Shown here: in pieces, positions 43,059-56,298 of the stretch
Position numbering within the stretch: position 1 is the stretch's first letter
Layout of the letters: every line of letters begins with the position of its first letter
Assembly (NCBI GenBank): GCA_026686845.1
Contig: JAIVEN010000014.1
Span: forward strand, 31,766,001 to 31,830,000
Source of the DNA: Adenanthera pavonina
Lineage: Eukaryota; Streptophyta; Magnoliopsida; Fabales; Fabaceae
Reading direction: 5' to 3'
DNA: 64,000 nt
Notes under the pieces: model-generated
The model's database searches: none
Told to the model about the DNA's origin: nothing
Seen by the model: the letters and a program-made list of their open reading frames with translations, nothing else
Position numbers and translations under genes: made by a program

Positions 43059-45448
43059 ATGCATAGGTTCAGTCTCAGATCAGCTTCCAAGCATTTCCTT
43101 TCTTCTATATCTTCATCTTCATCATCTTCTTCTTCTGAACTTCCAAGGAGGTGCTTTCATGGTTCTGTCACTCCTCATGTAGTCCCAAGCTCATCATGCA
43201 TTATTAGTGGTTTACTGAATGGAGTTGAGGATCAGCATGGAGGGATTATTGTGAATATGGAGAAGAAGCCTATGGATTCCAAAGTCTTTTCCTCTTTGTT
43301 ACACAACTCAATCTCTCACTGGAGACAACAGGTATACAAATTAACTCTGCACGATCTGACTAATTATGATTGTGAATGATAACTTAACCCTCTCAACTAT
43401 ATATATATTTATATCATTTTGGTTAGTTCACTATATTAAAAATGGTGGATTAATTTGCAGGGAAAGAAGGGAGTGTGGATCAAGCTGCCCATAGAATCTT
43501 CAAATCTTGTTGAGGCTGCTACCAAGGTAAAATGTCTTTAGAGTAGTAAAATTATGCAGACACTTTTTTTTTTCTTCTAATTAATATCCATGCTTCGTCG
43601 ATGAGATCGTGTGAATGTGAAGAAGCATTTTAGTTCAACTTTTCAGCAGATTATGATGGGTGGTTATGTTTCAGGCAGGATTTAAGTATCACCATGCAGA
43701 ACCAGATTACTTAATGCTTGTACGTTGGATTCCCAATACTCCTGAGACTCTTCCTCCTAATGCTTCCCATCGTGTGAGCATTGGTGCTTTTGTTATGAAC
43801 TCCAAAAGAGAGGTTGGCATCCTTCTTTAATTTTATTGACAAAAACACAATTTATTTTCGAAGAAATATACGCCGCAGAAAATTTGTTGAAATATTGATT
43901 TTTGACAGTTAGATTGCTTAGATGGACAAGATCACAAAACTTTTACTTTAGGGAACCCATTTCAAAACATCGTTATGCTTTAGACTAGATTCACTAGAGT
44001 TTGTTCTTCTACACCAATGATTTTGTAAAAATTATTTAATTTCTTTTACAGGTGCTTGTGGTTCAAGAGAGATGCGGCAGATTCAGTGGAATAGGACTAT
44101 GGAAATTGCCTACAGGAGGTGTTAATGAAGTGAGCATCTATTAAAAAATATATATTTACTGATAAATAGCATTAAGATTTTGAATTCTTAGTTCATATAT
44201 TCAAAATCTTTTGCAGGGTGAGGACATATGTACTGCTGCAACTAGAGAAGTTAAAGAAGAGACTGGGGTAAGCAGAATCAATCAATCCATATTAATGCTT
44301 TTCCATTCCCATTTTTTATAGTATACCCTTTAATTTATAGTCTAAAACCACTGTTCTTTTTATTCTTCTTTCAGATAGACACAGAATTTGTTGAAGTCTT
44401 AGCATTCAGGTATATATTTGTGGTTAATTTAGTTATATACACTAAATGGATATCTTGTATTCCGATCCATGGTCTTTTTTTCTGACAACTAATTTGTGAT
44501 TTTCATATCAGGCAAGGTCACAAATCTTTCTTCCAGAAATCAGACTTGTTTTTTATTTGCATGTTGCAACCTCATTCCTTTGACATCCAGAGACAACCTT
44601 CTGAAATTGAGGCAGCTCAGGTATTTATATGTTCTAATTCCAATTAATTATTCCATCATACATATTATCTTTGTACTGTGTCTATATAAAACAAAATAAT
44701 CTCTTTTTTTTCCCCCTACTTGGGGCTCCGAGATGCATCTCTACTCTCTTTTTTTTTTTTAACTTCTCAGTGGGGCCCATGTTGCCATGTCACATCATTT
44801 TCGTGGTGTCCACATTTTCCTCACTTTTAGAGGGTGGAATCCACTGACCTCACTTTTTTTTTGTTTACTGTTTTTTTTTAGAGTGCCACATGGAGATTTT
44901 TGCCCTAACCGTTTGGTGGGTGAGGTTCATGAATCTCAATCTTTTTTTATTTTTACCCAATCTTTTTTCCTAATATTTTTTCTCAGTCTTTTCTTAAAAC
45001 ACTTTTTCCGCACTTTTTACTATTAAAACTATGTGTAACATATTCCAATTTACTTTAAGTTGAATTTAACATTCCACTTTTATAACTAAATAAATATGAT
45101 ATCCTTGTACATTGTGTCGGGGAGAAAAATCCAATTACAAATAAATTGAAGACTGACTGAAATTATAAGACACAAGAATTGTAAAAAAAAAAAAAAAGAA
45201 AGAAAGAAAAAAGTAATTGTACAAAAAAAATGAAGGTTGCTAATTAACGTGGTTTTGGTTGTGGTCAGTGGATGCCGATTGAAGAGTATGCAGCCCAACC
45301 TCTTGTGGGAGGAAATGAGCTGTTCCACTTGCTCACAAAAGTTTGCTTAGCAAAGTTCGATGGAACCTACGATGGCTTCTCTTCTCAACTTACCACCTCA
45401 TGTTCTGGCAAAAAATGCTTTCTCTACTTCAATGGCCGCCATACTTAG
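43059..45448 (+). CDS. Nudix hydrolase, NUDT8-like, organelle-type, 309 aa, eight exons
   Basis: Exons: 43059-43331, 43461-43526, 43675-43812, 44052-44129, 44217-44267, 44375-44409, 44512-44620 and 45269-45448. All introns are GT-AG and join in frame to a TAG. Residues 1-50 are Ser/Arg-rich without acidic residues, as in a chloroplast or mitochondrial transit peptide. A pre-Nudix region follows with GVWIKLPIE and AEPDYLMLVRWIP. The Nudix box GX5EX7REUXEEXGU is complete (G-VNEGE-DICTAATREVKEETGI) and spans exons 4-6. The end SGKKCFLYFN resembles the NUDT8 branch of the plant NUDT2/5/6/7/8/10 group. Such enzymes hydrolyse nucleoside diphosphate derivatives (for example ADP-ribose, NADH or CoA types) with Mg2+ bound by the box glutamates; the substrate here is unknown. 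Confidence 0.93.
44621..45268 (+). other. Intron 7 of the Nudix gene, unusually long
   Basis: At 648 bp this intron is much longer than the other six introns (about 85-240 bp). It is rich in T-runs, with GTGGGGCCC and GTGGTGTCC phrases near 44772-44812 that suggest an old insertion, though I cannot define its ends. Confidence 0.6.
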
Positions 45449-46250
45449 AAGAAGACTAACGGTGGCTCTTACCATTTTCTTTTTTCCTCTCGAGCTGAAC
45501 CACATATGCAACTGCTGGAGAGTCTTGAGTTCATTAAATTAATTTCTTTGTAATTACTTGAGGTGCATTGTTAGTTTGTCAATATTTTAACGAGGATGAT
45601 TAATTAGCTTCACATTAGTCACAAAATAAGATGAAGGTACTCATTCAAGAGTTGTTAGAACTAACATCTTTGCTCTTCAACTTGGAGAGTAATTCATTTT
45701 CTGTCTCATTTATTTTTGTATAATAAAAATGGTGTCATTTGATTATTCATTCATTCCAAAGTGTCCTTTACTTCTTGTCAATTTAGTGCAAGAATCATTT
45801 TTGTTGCTTTCCATGTATTTTGTGTGATTAATGCTATGCTAGTTCAAAATTTATTTGCACTCTTAGTTACTCTTTCAAAAAGAGAGGTCAAGATAGCAAT
45901 CCTTCTACTTTCGAAGTTACAATCTTTTCTCGTTTTAACAATTTACCTGACTTTTTATTTTCAGGCTCTGTGCAATGCATTGTATTACAACCAACTTGAT
46001 CAACATAGCATTCTTACAAGAAAGTTTTGCAACTTTATTTCATGATCAATATCAATAAAAAATATCAAATCTGTAACAAGTTAAATTATTCACAAATCAT
46101 GAATAATATGATTTATTCTTCATAGTCTATGAAAGCAGGGAACCCACCTTGTTATTTGCAACATACAATATTGAAAAACAATTATAAATTAATAAATAAA
46201 TTAAGAAACAATTATTTGTAAACAATAATTGATGTGTGTGGTCAAATTGT
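45449..46250. other. 3'UTR of the Nudix gene and downstream intergenic DNA
   Basis: AATAAA at 45722-45727 is a possible polyadenylation signal. The open frame at 45761-46045 has no recognisable product. No repeat is delimited. Confidence 0.45.
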
Positions 46251-46365
46251 GCGAGACGCCACCGTGGGAAAAAGAAGTCTTCTAGAGCCAAAAGAGGAAT
46301 TACAATTTTTATTCTTCATGGAGAACTGCATGGTCGTACATCCACAAAAAAGATAAGAGAGGCTT
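46251..46365. repeat. Dispersed repeat fragment, inverted copy at 54640
   Basis: This segment (GCCACCGTGGGAAAAAG ... GAATTACAATTTTTATTC ... CATGGTCGTACATCCAC) recurs in reverse complement at about 54640-54750. The family is unknown. Confidence 0.65.
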
Positions 46366-46714
46366 TTAATAATAGATAAATGATTCGGGGATACCTAATC
46401 TGTGCCCAATTAGCCCCACTAACATTTCTTTTTTTCCCAATTCACTAACAAACATAACATTCAGCATGTCTGCTATAGATTATTTTAATTAAAAGCATCC
46501 AACAACAATTAACAATTTCTTCTTTCATTCTTTTTCTCTCAACATACACATAATAAACCAATCTGTAGATGATATATAAATATTAATCTGCAGAAAAAAA
46601 AAAACTAACCACCAGGAGTATTCGCAGGCAGGACCGGGTCGGGTGGATGCTCGACTTGCCTAATGTGGGTGGACAAGATCGAGTCAACCAGACCAACAAA
46701 CAACCTGCACAACC

Positions 46715-47295
46715 TTACCAACCATATTTTTAGCTTAATTGCCACGCATGAGTCAAACTCCTACGTTCTTCATCACTTTTACGCCTCCAATCATCTCCCC
46801 CCGAATATCATTGGTCAAACTGATCCCGATCTTGCATTATTTTTGTTGGAATGATACTTACTTTCGTTTTTTTAACCTGTTCATATATATATACAAAAAA
46901 GAAAAAGATTTTTTTTATTTTGAATTTAAAAATTCAAAACTTATGAGGGATATTAAATATATTTAGTTAATTAATCAATTATTTAATTAAAATACATTTA
47001 AACCTATGAAAATAATTAACCCATCAAAAAGTTCGACATATGGAGAAAAAAATATCCATACAAGTTTCCGTTTAGAGCCCGACGAAAATGACTTTACATT
47101 CATTAAAAAATTATATTTTTCTGCTTCTGACGATGGAGAAATTTGAGCAGCAATAATACCCTTATGCACGTGAGTGAGATCCGTTTGACCAATGATTGAT
47201 TTGAGGTGAGACGTTGGGGGGCGTAAAAGCCGTGAACGTAGGAGTTGACACGTGCATGGTGATTCAGCTGAAAATACTGTTGACATTTAAGCAAA
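46715..47295. repeat. Imperfect inverted repeat, arms about 145-175 bp
   Basis: The left arm 46715-46860 and right arm 47125-47295 are reverse complements with mismatches. Shared phrases are TCAAACTCCTACGTTC, TTTTACGCC and ATCATTGGTCAAAC. The spacer is about 265 bp. It may be a foldback element, or a duplication-inversion of a short host sequence. Confidence 0.7.
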
Positions 47296-49453
47296 AGAAA
47301 CCATGATTCTAAGTTTAATATGCTTTAACCATAATTTAGTTACTATTATTTTAATAGTGATTAAAATAATATATTTTAAATAAATATTATAAGTTGAAAC
47401 AAATTTTATAATTTAAATTTAAGCTAAAAATATTAAAATATTAATCTATTATTTATTATAAATAAATTATTAATAAATTTTATAATTTAATATTTAAATT
47501 TAAATCACTTAATAATTATCCATAATCACTTTTTGAGTTTAAAATTATCAACTAGTAATTTATTATCATATTATCTGTTAAGTAAATTTATAGTTTACAA
47601 TAAGAAAAATAATTATATATTTTTTCTTATATGCTTTTCATATTATTTTCTAATTAAAAGTTAATATGTGAAAATTTTTTTAATACATTGTAGATTTAGT
47701 CATTAATTATATATTAAAATTATTAATTTCTTAAACTTAAAAAAATTTAAAATGTCTATATGTTAAATTTTAATTGGAAAATAACATGAAAAACATATAA
47801 AAAAAAGTATATAAGTTTAGTTCTTACAATAATTATATATCATAATAATAATTATATAATATTATAATATAAAAATATTTTATACTAAAAACAATGTTAC
47901 TTTATCTTAAAACTAAAAAATTTAAAAAAATGTAAAAATCTTTTAAAAAACTTGGACTAGTTTAAATCGATTTAAGTCCAGTTTCATTTATTCGCACTGG
48001 TTCCTAAAAAGGTCAATCTTGTCCTTCATTCAGACTAAATCTGGCATTGGTTTCTAGATGAACCAGTTGATCTGATCCAGTTCCTACAATAAGCTTGTCA
48101 ACAAATTAATTTTTATAAATCATCTGGAGATCATTATTTTATGCACGTAGAGAAAAAAAAATATAAGGAGTAATTATTTATTAATGTTAGATACTTCAAA
48201 TTGAACTAATCTTCAACAGATCTACAAAGTCTAATCTCTAGATCCGAAAATTGGTTATTAGATTGGGGAAGGAAAAAAACAAGTTAGTAAATGGGGGTAG
48301 TTGATTAGGGAACGCTCATGTGTTATTTTTATACTAGGAGTATATAAAGTACGAACTTGTAATTTAGTCCCAGGAAGAAAAATTATTTCCAATTTAGTTC
48401 CTAAAGAAAAGTTGCAGTTTAATCCCTCTAGAGGTATTTTCGTAAATATGCGATATCATAGTTAGATTGAAACTTATGATATACTGGACTCAATGGACCA
48501 GTATATTGGGCCTAAAGGGATCAGTTTGGAAGAAAATAATCTCTAGAATGTAAAATAAATTATACTACAAAAGGAAAAAGTACTATGGGCCCCACTTGAG
48601 TAGAAAAAGAAGAGAGAAAAAATGTGGATCCAACATAGATACTTTTTGGGATATGATATTAAAGTAAACACAGATCACATCATAGTTTAATCATATATCT
48701 ATAAAGTAACAAAATACTACTAAAATAACTTTATCAATTCAGATAAAAAGTAACTAGTACAGGATATATCTAGAGTAGGAAAAATATGCAGTATTTTGGA
48801 GATAGTTTCCCCTAAAGTGGTGTGACAATTGCAGCATGTGAGGAATGAAAATATTTAATTATTTCTTGAGGAAATTTAATGAAAAAGGGAATTAAACTTA
48901 ACCAAGAATTAACCATGGCAATGCAAACTTGGACATTTATCTCTCCTTCCTCTTTGGCTGACTTAAGTGGTCTGATTGAGAGAGTGAGAGAGCTCAAAAT
49001 TTGCATAAGAAAGAAAGAAAGTGGCATGAAGAAGGAGAAGGAGAAAAGAGAGAAAAAGGCAAGACACCTTGAGGTAAGCTATTCTCTTGGTATTTTCATG
49101 GCTTCTAGCTTAAATTTCAAGTAGTTTGGCATTGTTTCATGAAGTTCTCTTCTCCTCTTTCCCAAGAGCAAGGTTCAGCCAAGAGTGAGGAAGTAAAGGA
49201 AGTGAGTTTTCATGCAAGAAACATGGTAGAAACATGTACTAAGTGAGAAAGTTAAGTTTTGTAAAGGTTTGAGATAAGTTGTATAAAAAATCATTCCTTC
49301 CTCCTTTAGAGTACATTTCGGACAGAATAAGGGGTTATGATAGAGTGGGAATTTCAAGGATTTGATGCCAAGAATGGGAAAGCCTTAAGAACAAGTGTTG
49401 GAATCTTGAAAAAGGCAAAGATAAATTATGAGTTTTTATGGTTCATTTGAAAC
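47296..49453. other. AT-rich intergenic DNA, no gene seen
   Basis: Phrases such as AATTTAGTCCCAGGAAG and AGTTTAATCCCTCTAG (48360-48440) look like old LTR sequence. The small ORF at 48879-49124 ends in Lys/Glu repeats and is not recognised. No boundaries or RNA genes. Confidence 0.5.
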
Positions 49454-52400
49454 TGTTAGTTAGGTTGTCTTCCCAAGAGGGCGGTGAATTGGGAAGCTTG
49501 AAAATTTTCTGCACAATGTTAAGAAAGTGAAGAAAGCAAAATATAGAAGGTAAAACAGAGTATGAGTAAATAAACTAAAAAATTGCAGTAAAGAGAAGAA
49601 AACTCATATATTTATCCTGGTTTGGTCTCTCTACTTGACCTATGTCCAGTCCCCAAGTCACCACTTGAGATTTTTCACTATTCTGCAAGAATTCAGTGGG
49701 CTTCTTGCAAATACCTCAGTGCAAAGATATTGCTCTGTTTCTAGAGCTTCACTCAATCACTCTACGCACTCTTACAAAGTCCTTCCCAATCCCTTGTGAT
49801 ATCCCCTCACAAGAAAATCTATTTTTCAAATGAAGATAAGATTGTTTACTAGGATTAAACTCTTTTAAACAGAGTGAATATGAAAGTTGAAGTATAAAAT
49901 AATGAAGTGAGAGAGTAAGAGACTTTGAGTAGATGATTTGGCAGAGTTTCAGTATATACAATGTTAAAATTGTTACCCACAACTTCAAATGATGTTATAT
50001 TTATAGATTTAGGTCTCAAATATCTGTTAGAGACAAAATCTATCCGTTGGAGAAGTTATCCAACGGTTACTCTGAAAAGCTATCTGTTAACCAACCGCAT
50101 TTAATGCTTCTGACATACTGAAATTCAAATTTCGGTTGGTCAACAGACGAATTTCGAAGAAACCAAAGGTTAACAGTATTGAATCAAGAGTTTTGATGAT
50201 TCCAAACTAAAATCCAAGAGCTTGGATTGAAAATATCAAAGGAGATCAAAGTGCTTTAAGTGAAGACTTTGAAGAGTATTTGCTGCTAGATCTTTCGTAG
50301 GATCTTGTGTTTTTAGTTATGATTGGGTAAAAGATTTTGATTTGAAGAAAAGATGCTTTCAAACCTTGATTTTATATTAAATCTTGATTTATTTGAAAAA
50401 TACCCACAAACAGACGAAGTTTGAAAGTTTAAACTGAATTGTCATGTTGGAAATTCAAACTTTGCCTTTGGAAATTCGAATTTCGAGCTAAAACTGAATA
50501 AGTCTGAAGAGATGTCTCTCTATCAGACGAATTTTGATTCTCCAAAATTCGAATTTTCATTCAAGATTGAAATAAGCCTTTTTGTGACAGACGAACTTCA
50601 CACATTCAAAATTTGAATTTCAGATAAAATGCAGTTTGTGAAAACCAAAGAAATTCGTCTGAAACTATGTTAAAGTTCATTTGAAATCAAGAAGAAATTG
50701 AGTTTGAAAAATGCTCTCTGACAGACGAACTTTGACTTTCCAATATTTGAATTTTCATATAAGTCTGAAAGGAGCTTCTCTGAGACAGACGAACTTTGAG
50801 TTTTCAAAATTCAAATTTCACACAAAACACAACTTGAGAAAATAGAAGAAATTCATCTGAAACTATGTTAAAGTTCATCTGAAATCAAGAATAAATTAAG
50901 TTTCAAAACTGCTCTCTGATGGACGAACTTTGAATACTAAAATTCGAACTTCAAAAGCTATGTTTTTGTGTTTGTTGAAATGAAACATTGACATACGAAT
51001 GACAAGTCTTGTAACATTCGAATGTTGAAGCTAGTCTGAAAAGAGTCTCTCTGACAGATGAATTTCACCCTTTCAAAATTCGAATTTCGAAGAAAGTGAT
51101 CTACTGTGCCTCTTTGAACGTTCAATGGACAGACAAATTTTGGGCTTCCAAAATTCGAATTTCGAGGGCACTGTAGAAAATTGAAAACACTGTTAATTTT
51201 TAACAGAAAAACTTTCTTCTTGAAAATTCGTATGTCACAACGTGAAAACATTTTACAAGTTTTAAAATTCAAATTTCACTTTTCGAACAGACGAACTTTG
51301 TTTTTCTACGTTGGAAGCTTTAACATTTGGTTCCTTCAAAATTCGTCTGTTGACCAAACAAAATTCGAATTTCAGTATGTCAGAAGCATTAAATGCGGTT
51401 GGTTAACGGATAGTTTTTCAGAGTAACCGTTGGATAACTTCCCCAACGGATAGATTTTATCTCTAACGTACATTTGAGAGCTAAAACTATAAATATAACA
51501 TCATTTGAAGTTGTGGGTAACGAATCAAACTTGTATATACCGAATTTCTGCCAAATCTTCTTCTCAAAAGCTTTTACCCTCTTAACTTTAATATCTGTAC
51601 TTTAACCTTCATATCTACTCTATTCAAGAGAGTTATATCTTTGTAAACAATCTATTCTTCATCTGGAAGATAGATTTACTTGTGAAGGAAAAATCACAAG
51701 GGGATTGGGAAGCACATTGTGAAAGTGCTTAGAGTGTTTGAGAGAGCTCCAGAAACAGAGCATACTCGTGTACTGTGGCATTAGCAAGAAGCCCATTGAA
51801 TTCTTGCTGTATAGTGGATAAATCTCAAGAGTTGTCTTGGGGACTAGACGTAGGTCAAGTGGATAGACCGAACCAGGATAAATCACTGAGTCTTCTTCTC
51901 CTTATCTTTACTTTTCAGCTTGCTCTATTTTATACGTTGCTTCCCTTACACTGTGCTATCTTCACCCATTTCATTTTGTGCAGAGAAATTTCAATCTTCC
52001 CAATTCACCCCCCTCTTGGGAAGTCAGCCTTGCTAAAAAAAAACTTCAACGTTGAATGGCCGAAGTTCATCTGTCATGAAGTGAAATTCGAATTTTGATA
52101 TTTGGAAAATGTTTCTATGTTGTAACATACGAATTTTCAAAAAGAAAGTTTTTCTATTATGTGTGAACAGTATTTTCAATTTGCTACAGTGTCTTCGAAA
52201 TTTGAATTTTGGAACCTTAAAATTCGTCTGTCCGTAGTTGGGGTCTATAAGTCACATTAGTTCATTTTCTTCAAAATTTGAATTTCAAAGGGCAAAGTTC
52301 GTTTGTCAAAGAGACATCCTTTCAGACTTACTTCAAAATTTGAATTTATAAATACGGTCATTCGTATGTCAACATATCATTGTAATAGACTCACAAGCTT

Positions 52401-52983
52401 AGTTTCTGAAATTCGAATTTTCATGTTCAAAGTTCGTCTGTCATGAGCAATTTTGAAACCCAATTTTAACTTGGTTTTAGATGAACTTTTACACAATTTT
52501 AGACGAATTTCTTTAGTTTTCATAAGTTTCATTTTCTCTGAAATTCGAATTTTCAAAACCCAAAGTTCATCTGTTGCTTAAAGCTCCTTTCAGATACTTA
52601 TCAAAATTCAAATTTTCCCAAGTCAAAATTCATTTATTAGAAAAGCATCTTCTCAAACTTATTTAGTTTTAATACGAAATTCGAATTTCCAAAGCCAAAG
52701 TTCGAATTTCCAAGATGACAGTTCAATATAAATCTTTCAAATTTCGTCTGTTGGTGGGTGTTTTTCAAATATTCCATGATTTAACATAGAATCAAGGTTT
52801 TCAAACATCTTTTCACCAAATCAAATTCTTTTACTCAAATTAAAACACAATTAAACATCCTACATCTATTCTTGCACAGATTTCTTCAGAATTTCTTCAC
52901 TTGAAACCTTTTGGGTACCTTTTATATCTTTATTCCAAACTCTTGAGGGTTGGTTTGGAATCATCAAAACTCTGGATTCAACA
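49454..52983 (-). repeat. Solo LTR D (Sirevirus-type), split by solo LTR E
   Basis: The left part 49454-50176 begins TGTTAGTTAGG and the right part 52039-52983 ends GGATTCAACA; together they form about 1,670 bp of LTR on the minus strand. No internal element sequence is present, so it is a solo LTR. Flanks GAAAC (left) and TAAAC (right) agree in four of five bases, probably the decayed target-site duplication. The same palindrome family fills its right part. Confidence 0.82.
50177..52038 (+). repeat. Solo LTR E (Sirevirus-type), inside D
   Basis: About 1,862 bp, edges TATTGAATC (TG mutated to TA) and GCCTTGCTAAAA (expected CA mutated). It matches LTR A and the C LTRs in length and order. It lies in opposite orientation inside D and breaks D at the GGTTAA...CTTCAACGTT position. 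No internal element DNA is present. The target-site duplication is not clear (AACAG against an A-run). Confidence 0.82.
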
Positions 52984-54639
52984 TAAACTTTGTGAAGTAA
53001 CCCTCAGAATCAGTGGCCTAAATTGATAATGTTGTATTTAGGTTCAAGAAAGCTTGTGGAAGTTCTAGAAAGAAGTAAAGCCAAGAGGAAAAGCAAAGAG
53101 AATCACTAAGGTAGTAATTGTCCATTTATTGCATTATGTTATCTTATGTTGTTTTATGAACTTTATGACTTACCATATTGTTGTTGTGATGATTGTTGAC
53201 TGTTTTGGTTGAGAATATTTAAGGGTTTTGACCCTAAGTTGTCCATTTTCTCAATGGAAACTTTGTCAAAATTTTTATGAAATAATATGGCTTAATATGC
53301 TTTAATATGTTTGTTTAATGATTTTATGACATCTGTGATAACATGCATGCATAAAATTGATGTTACTACTAGGATTTTCAAAATCTTATCACCTAAACGT
53401 TAACACGATAGGCCAAGTAATGGTAAGGATCCAAGGGAGGCAAGGAGTATAGAGAAAAATCTTGATGATTAGATTAATATTTACAATTGTTCTATGTCTC
53501 TTTGCTCTTTTATTTAAAATTGTATATGAATTTATGACGCTATGCTTGCTTGTTATCATGAGCCTTTAAGTCTCTTACGATGTTATGAGCATGTTTTGGA
53601 CATGTTTGAATCATGTATACATTGTATGAAATTCAAATTTGTTATCATGAGCCTTTAAGCCTTTCAATAAAAGTTATACTGGTTTAGAAGTTTGAAATTC
53701 AAATTTGACCAAGATGACCAATAGTGATTGGAATAAGAGTAATTTGTTGAAAACAGAGCATTCCATATAAGTGTTATATATGTTTTGAGAGTAGAGAGAA
53801 TAAGCTTTTAAAAAAGCTAAAGAATACCTAAATTAGATATGTATGCAATTTACAATGAATCATTAAATTAGAGGGTCAAAACTAGATGGTGTTGGGAAAA
53901 ACTATGATTCTTACTGCAAGTATTGTTTATTTTAAAAGCCAGTATAAATTCTTACAGTGCTCCAAGAATTCATCCAATTGCATGTATGGAAAAGGTTGTG
54001 TCTTTTGAGTAGTATGACACTGATTTGAATGTAATTGGAGTTATATAATGGAAGGAATGCATGTTTTCCTAAAATTGTTTCAGTAAAAGTTATATTCTGA
54101 CCCTTAATGGTTTAAGTTAATACTATGCCTTGTATAGTTGAATAAATATATAAAAACATAATGTTGAAAAGTAGACATGTAACGCATTCCAATGATATAA
54201 AGTATGCATGATTTGGGTAAGAATAGACAGAGAAATAAATTTTTAAATTTAAGGCCAAAATTCTGAAAGAAGTATAAAATAATTATATAAATAGTAATTT
54301 TCATGCTAAATACTGTACAAATTAGCATGTTAAAGATATTATTTCATATTTTTTCCATGTAGAGAATGTTTTAAACTATTTTTAGAGAGTTGAGTCCTTT
54401 CATATGTTTTTTCTAGATTATTTATGATTTTTTAAAATTTAATCTTAAAAATGAGGTGACCACATGAACAGTAACTAAAAGTTTTATATTTTTCTGTTTT
54501 GATCCCTCATGTGATTTAAGATTCTAAAGTGACTTAAATGAACATTAAATAAGGTTTTGTACAGGAGAAATGAGGTCTAAAGTTAAGATGTTACAAATTA
54601 GATATCAGAAAATCATTTATCAATCAACTTAAACAATCT
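52984..54639. other. Repeat-like intergenic DNA, no gene seen
   Basis: The phrase GTTATCATGAGCCTTTAAG occurs twice (about 53553 and 53641), and a possible LTR edge AAGATGTTACA lies at 54585-54595. It may be an old gypsy-type LTR into which D inserted. No ORF is supported. Confidence 0.3.
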
Positions 54640-54750
54640 CTTCACTTTGTTGTGGACGTACGACCATGTACTCCTAGAAGAACAAAAATTGTAATTCATA
54701 TTTTGGCTCTAAAGGATTTTTCCCCATGGTGGCTACTCACACTTTTACTA
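54640..54750. repeat. Dispersed repeat fragment, inverted copy of 46251-46365
   Basis: It carries the reverse complement of the phrases at 46251-46365 (GTGGACGTACGACCATG, AAAATTGTAATTC, GGCTCTAAAGG, CATGGTGGC). It lies directly left of the 0.4-kb direct repeat at 54757. Confidence 0.6.
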
Positions 54751-54756
54751 TGCACA

Positions 54757-55172
54757 TGGAAGAATTTTAAGGTATAGGTTGACAGAATGCATACCCATTT
54801 GATAGTTTAATATGTTGACTACTTCTTGTATGCCAATTGGATTGCTTAAACCACTCTAAACCATGTGGTAGATTGAAATCACAGTATGGACTTCAATTGT
54901 ACCTTCACAGCATATGCACCATAAGAAGAGAACCAAAAAATTTCATTCTCATGTTTTTTGTCTTTTCCAACCATATCTCTGTACAAAGGGATAGGAAATT
55001 TTTTAAACGCAAAACTTCCACCCATAACTACCTTTATCCTTTTTGAATTTCAAAACTTGAACTCAAAATGGATAATTAATTAACAATGATTAATTAATTA
55101 ATTATTCTTTGGCCTTTCTAAATTGTTAGCCTATCAATGGGTGGCCCATAAAACATCACCATTTCTCTATTG
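54757..55172 (-). repeat. Direct repeat, candidate 3' LTR of element G
   Basis: It matches 62663-63046 over about 400 bp in the same orientation (AAGAATTTTAAGGTATAGG, ATCACAGTATGGACTTCAA, CCAACCATATCTCTGTACAAA, TTAATTAATTAATTATTCTT). The other copy touches a primer-site-like sequence, so the two may be the LTRs of one minus-strand element of about 8.3 kb. The left edge here is TGGAAG. Confidence 0.5.
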
Positions 55173-56298
55173 AGTTTGTTTACAAATATTGCTTATGAAA
55201 TTCATAACCCTTAGATGGGCATTTTGTAGACCCCAAGTATATTTTCAAAGAGCTTCCACTCAAATAGGTATTTCATTTGGCAATCATAAGCATATAATTA
55301 AAATCATATAACACATAAGTATATTCTAATGCATTATATATTCTATAGATCATGTTACTTGTCAATATAATGAAATCAACAATGAAGCACAAATCTACCC
55401 ACTACCAATCAGGAATTCAACAAACTTAAATGCTTATGAATACAACTCCTTCTTCATCCTTAATTTGGTGAAAAATTTTGAGTAATATTTTTAATATGTT
55501 GGTTCAAACTAAATATTATCTTTGAAAGCTTTGAGTGGACCTTTAAATGCATCCACTTCCTTTGTACACAATGGCCATAGCATTGTGCATTTCTCATGTC
55601 AGGGACTACAATTACAAGATTACTTATATCTTATTTACCCTAATCCATTACTCTTTCTAGAGATTAGTTTTATTCATGCATACATGCACTAACATTCATG
55701 GGTTGTTCCCAAAAAAAAAGTAAAAACAAAACATCTTAATTATTTCTTAGAACACGCTATTGAGGAATGCATCAAGTACATTAACTCATATGGCCATTAA
55801 AAAAGCCTTCTAAAATTAATAGCCATATGTATTCTAAGCGCACATATGTCCGTCGTAATAGTATTATCACTTTTTTCATGAAGTCTCTTAATAAAGGCTA
55901 TCAAATCTTCTATTGTTTCAATATTATTCAAATTCATTTGAATTAATTTTTTGTTAGAAATTGATTAGAACCAGAAAATTATACAATTTTAAGGCCAAAA
56001 TAACACAAATATTGTCAAAATTACCTCCAAATATTTGACAAAACACATACCAATATAAAGTTTACAAATTTAGACAATTCCATGCACTCACATGTGTTCT
56101 TTAAAATTCTCAGAATATATAAATTCCATAAAAATTAAAAAATGAAGCTTTCAACACATGATTGGGTAACGCATGTATTCTACATGTTGCCATGGAGGCC
56201 ACTTCCATTGCCTTATGATTTTCCTCAACATCTATTATTTCCTCTGGTATGTGCTATTGGGCTAAATGACAAATGGGTGAGCTTTATGCTCAACTTTC
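55173..56298. other. Intergenic or element-internal DNA, no gene seen
   Basis: AT-rich. If element G is real, this would be its 3' internal part, but no coding domain is left. The ORF 56142-56336 runs into LTR F1 and is not a gene. Confidence 0.4.
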
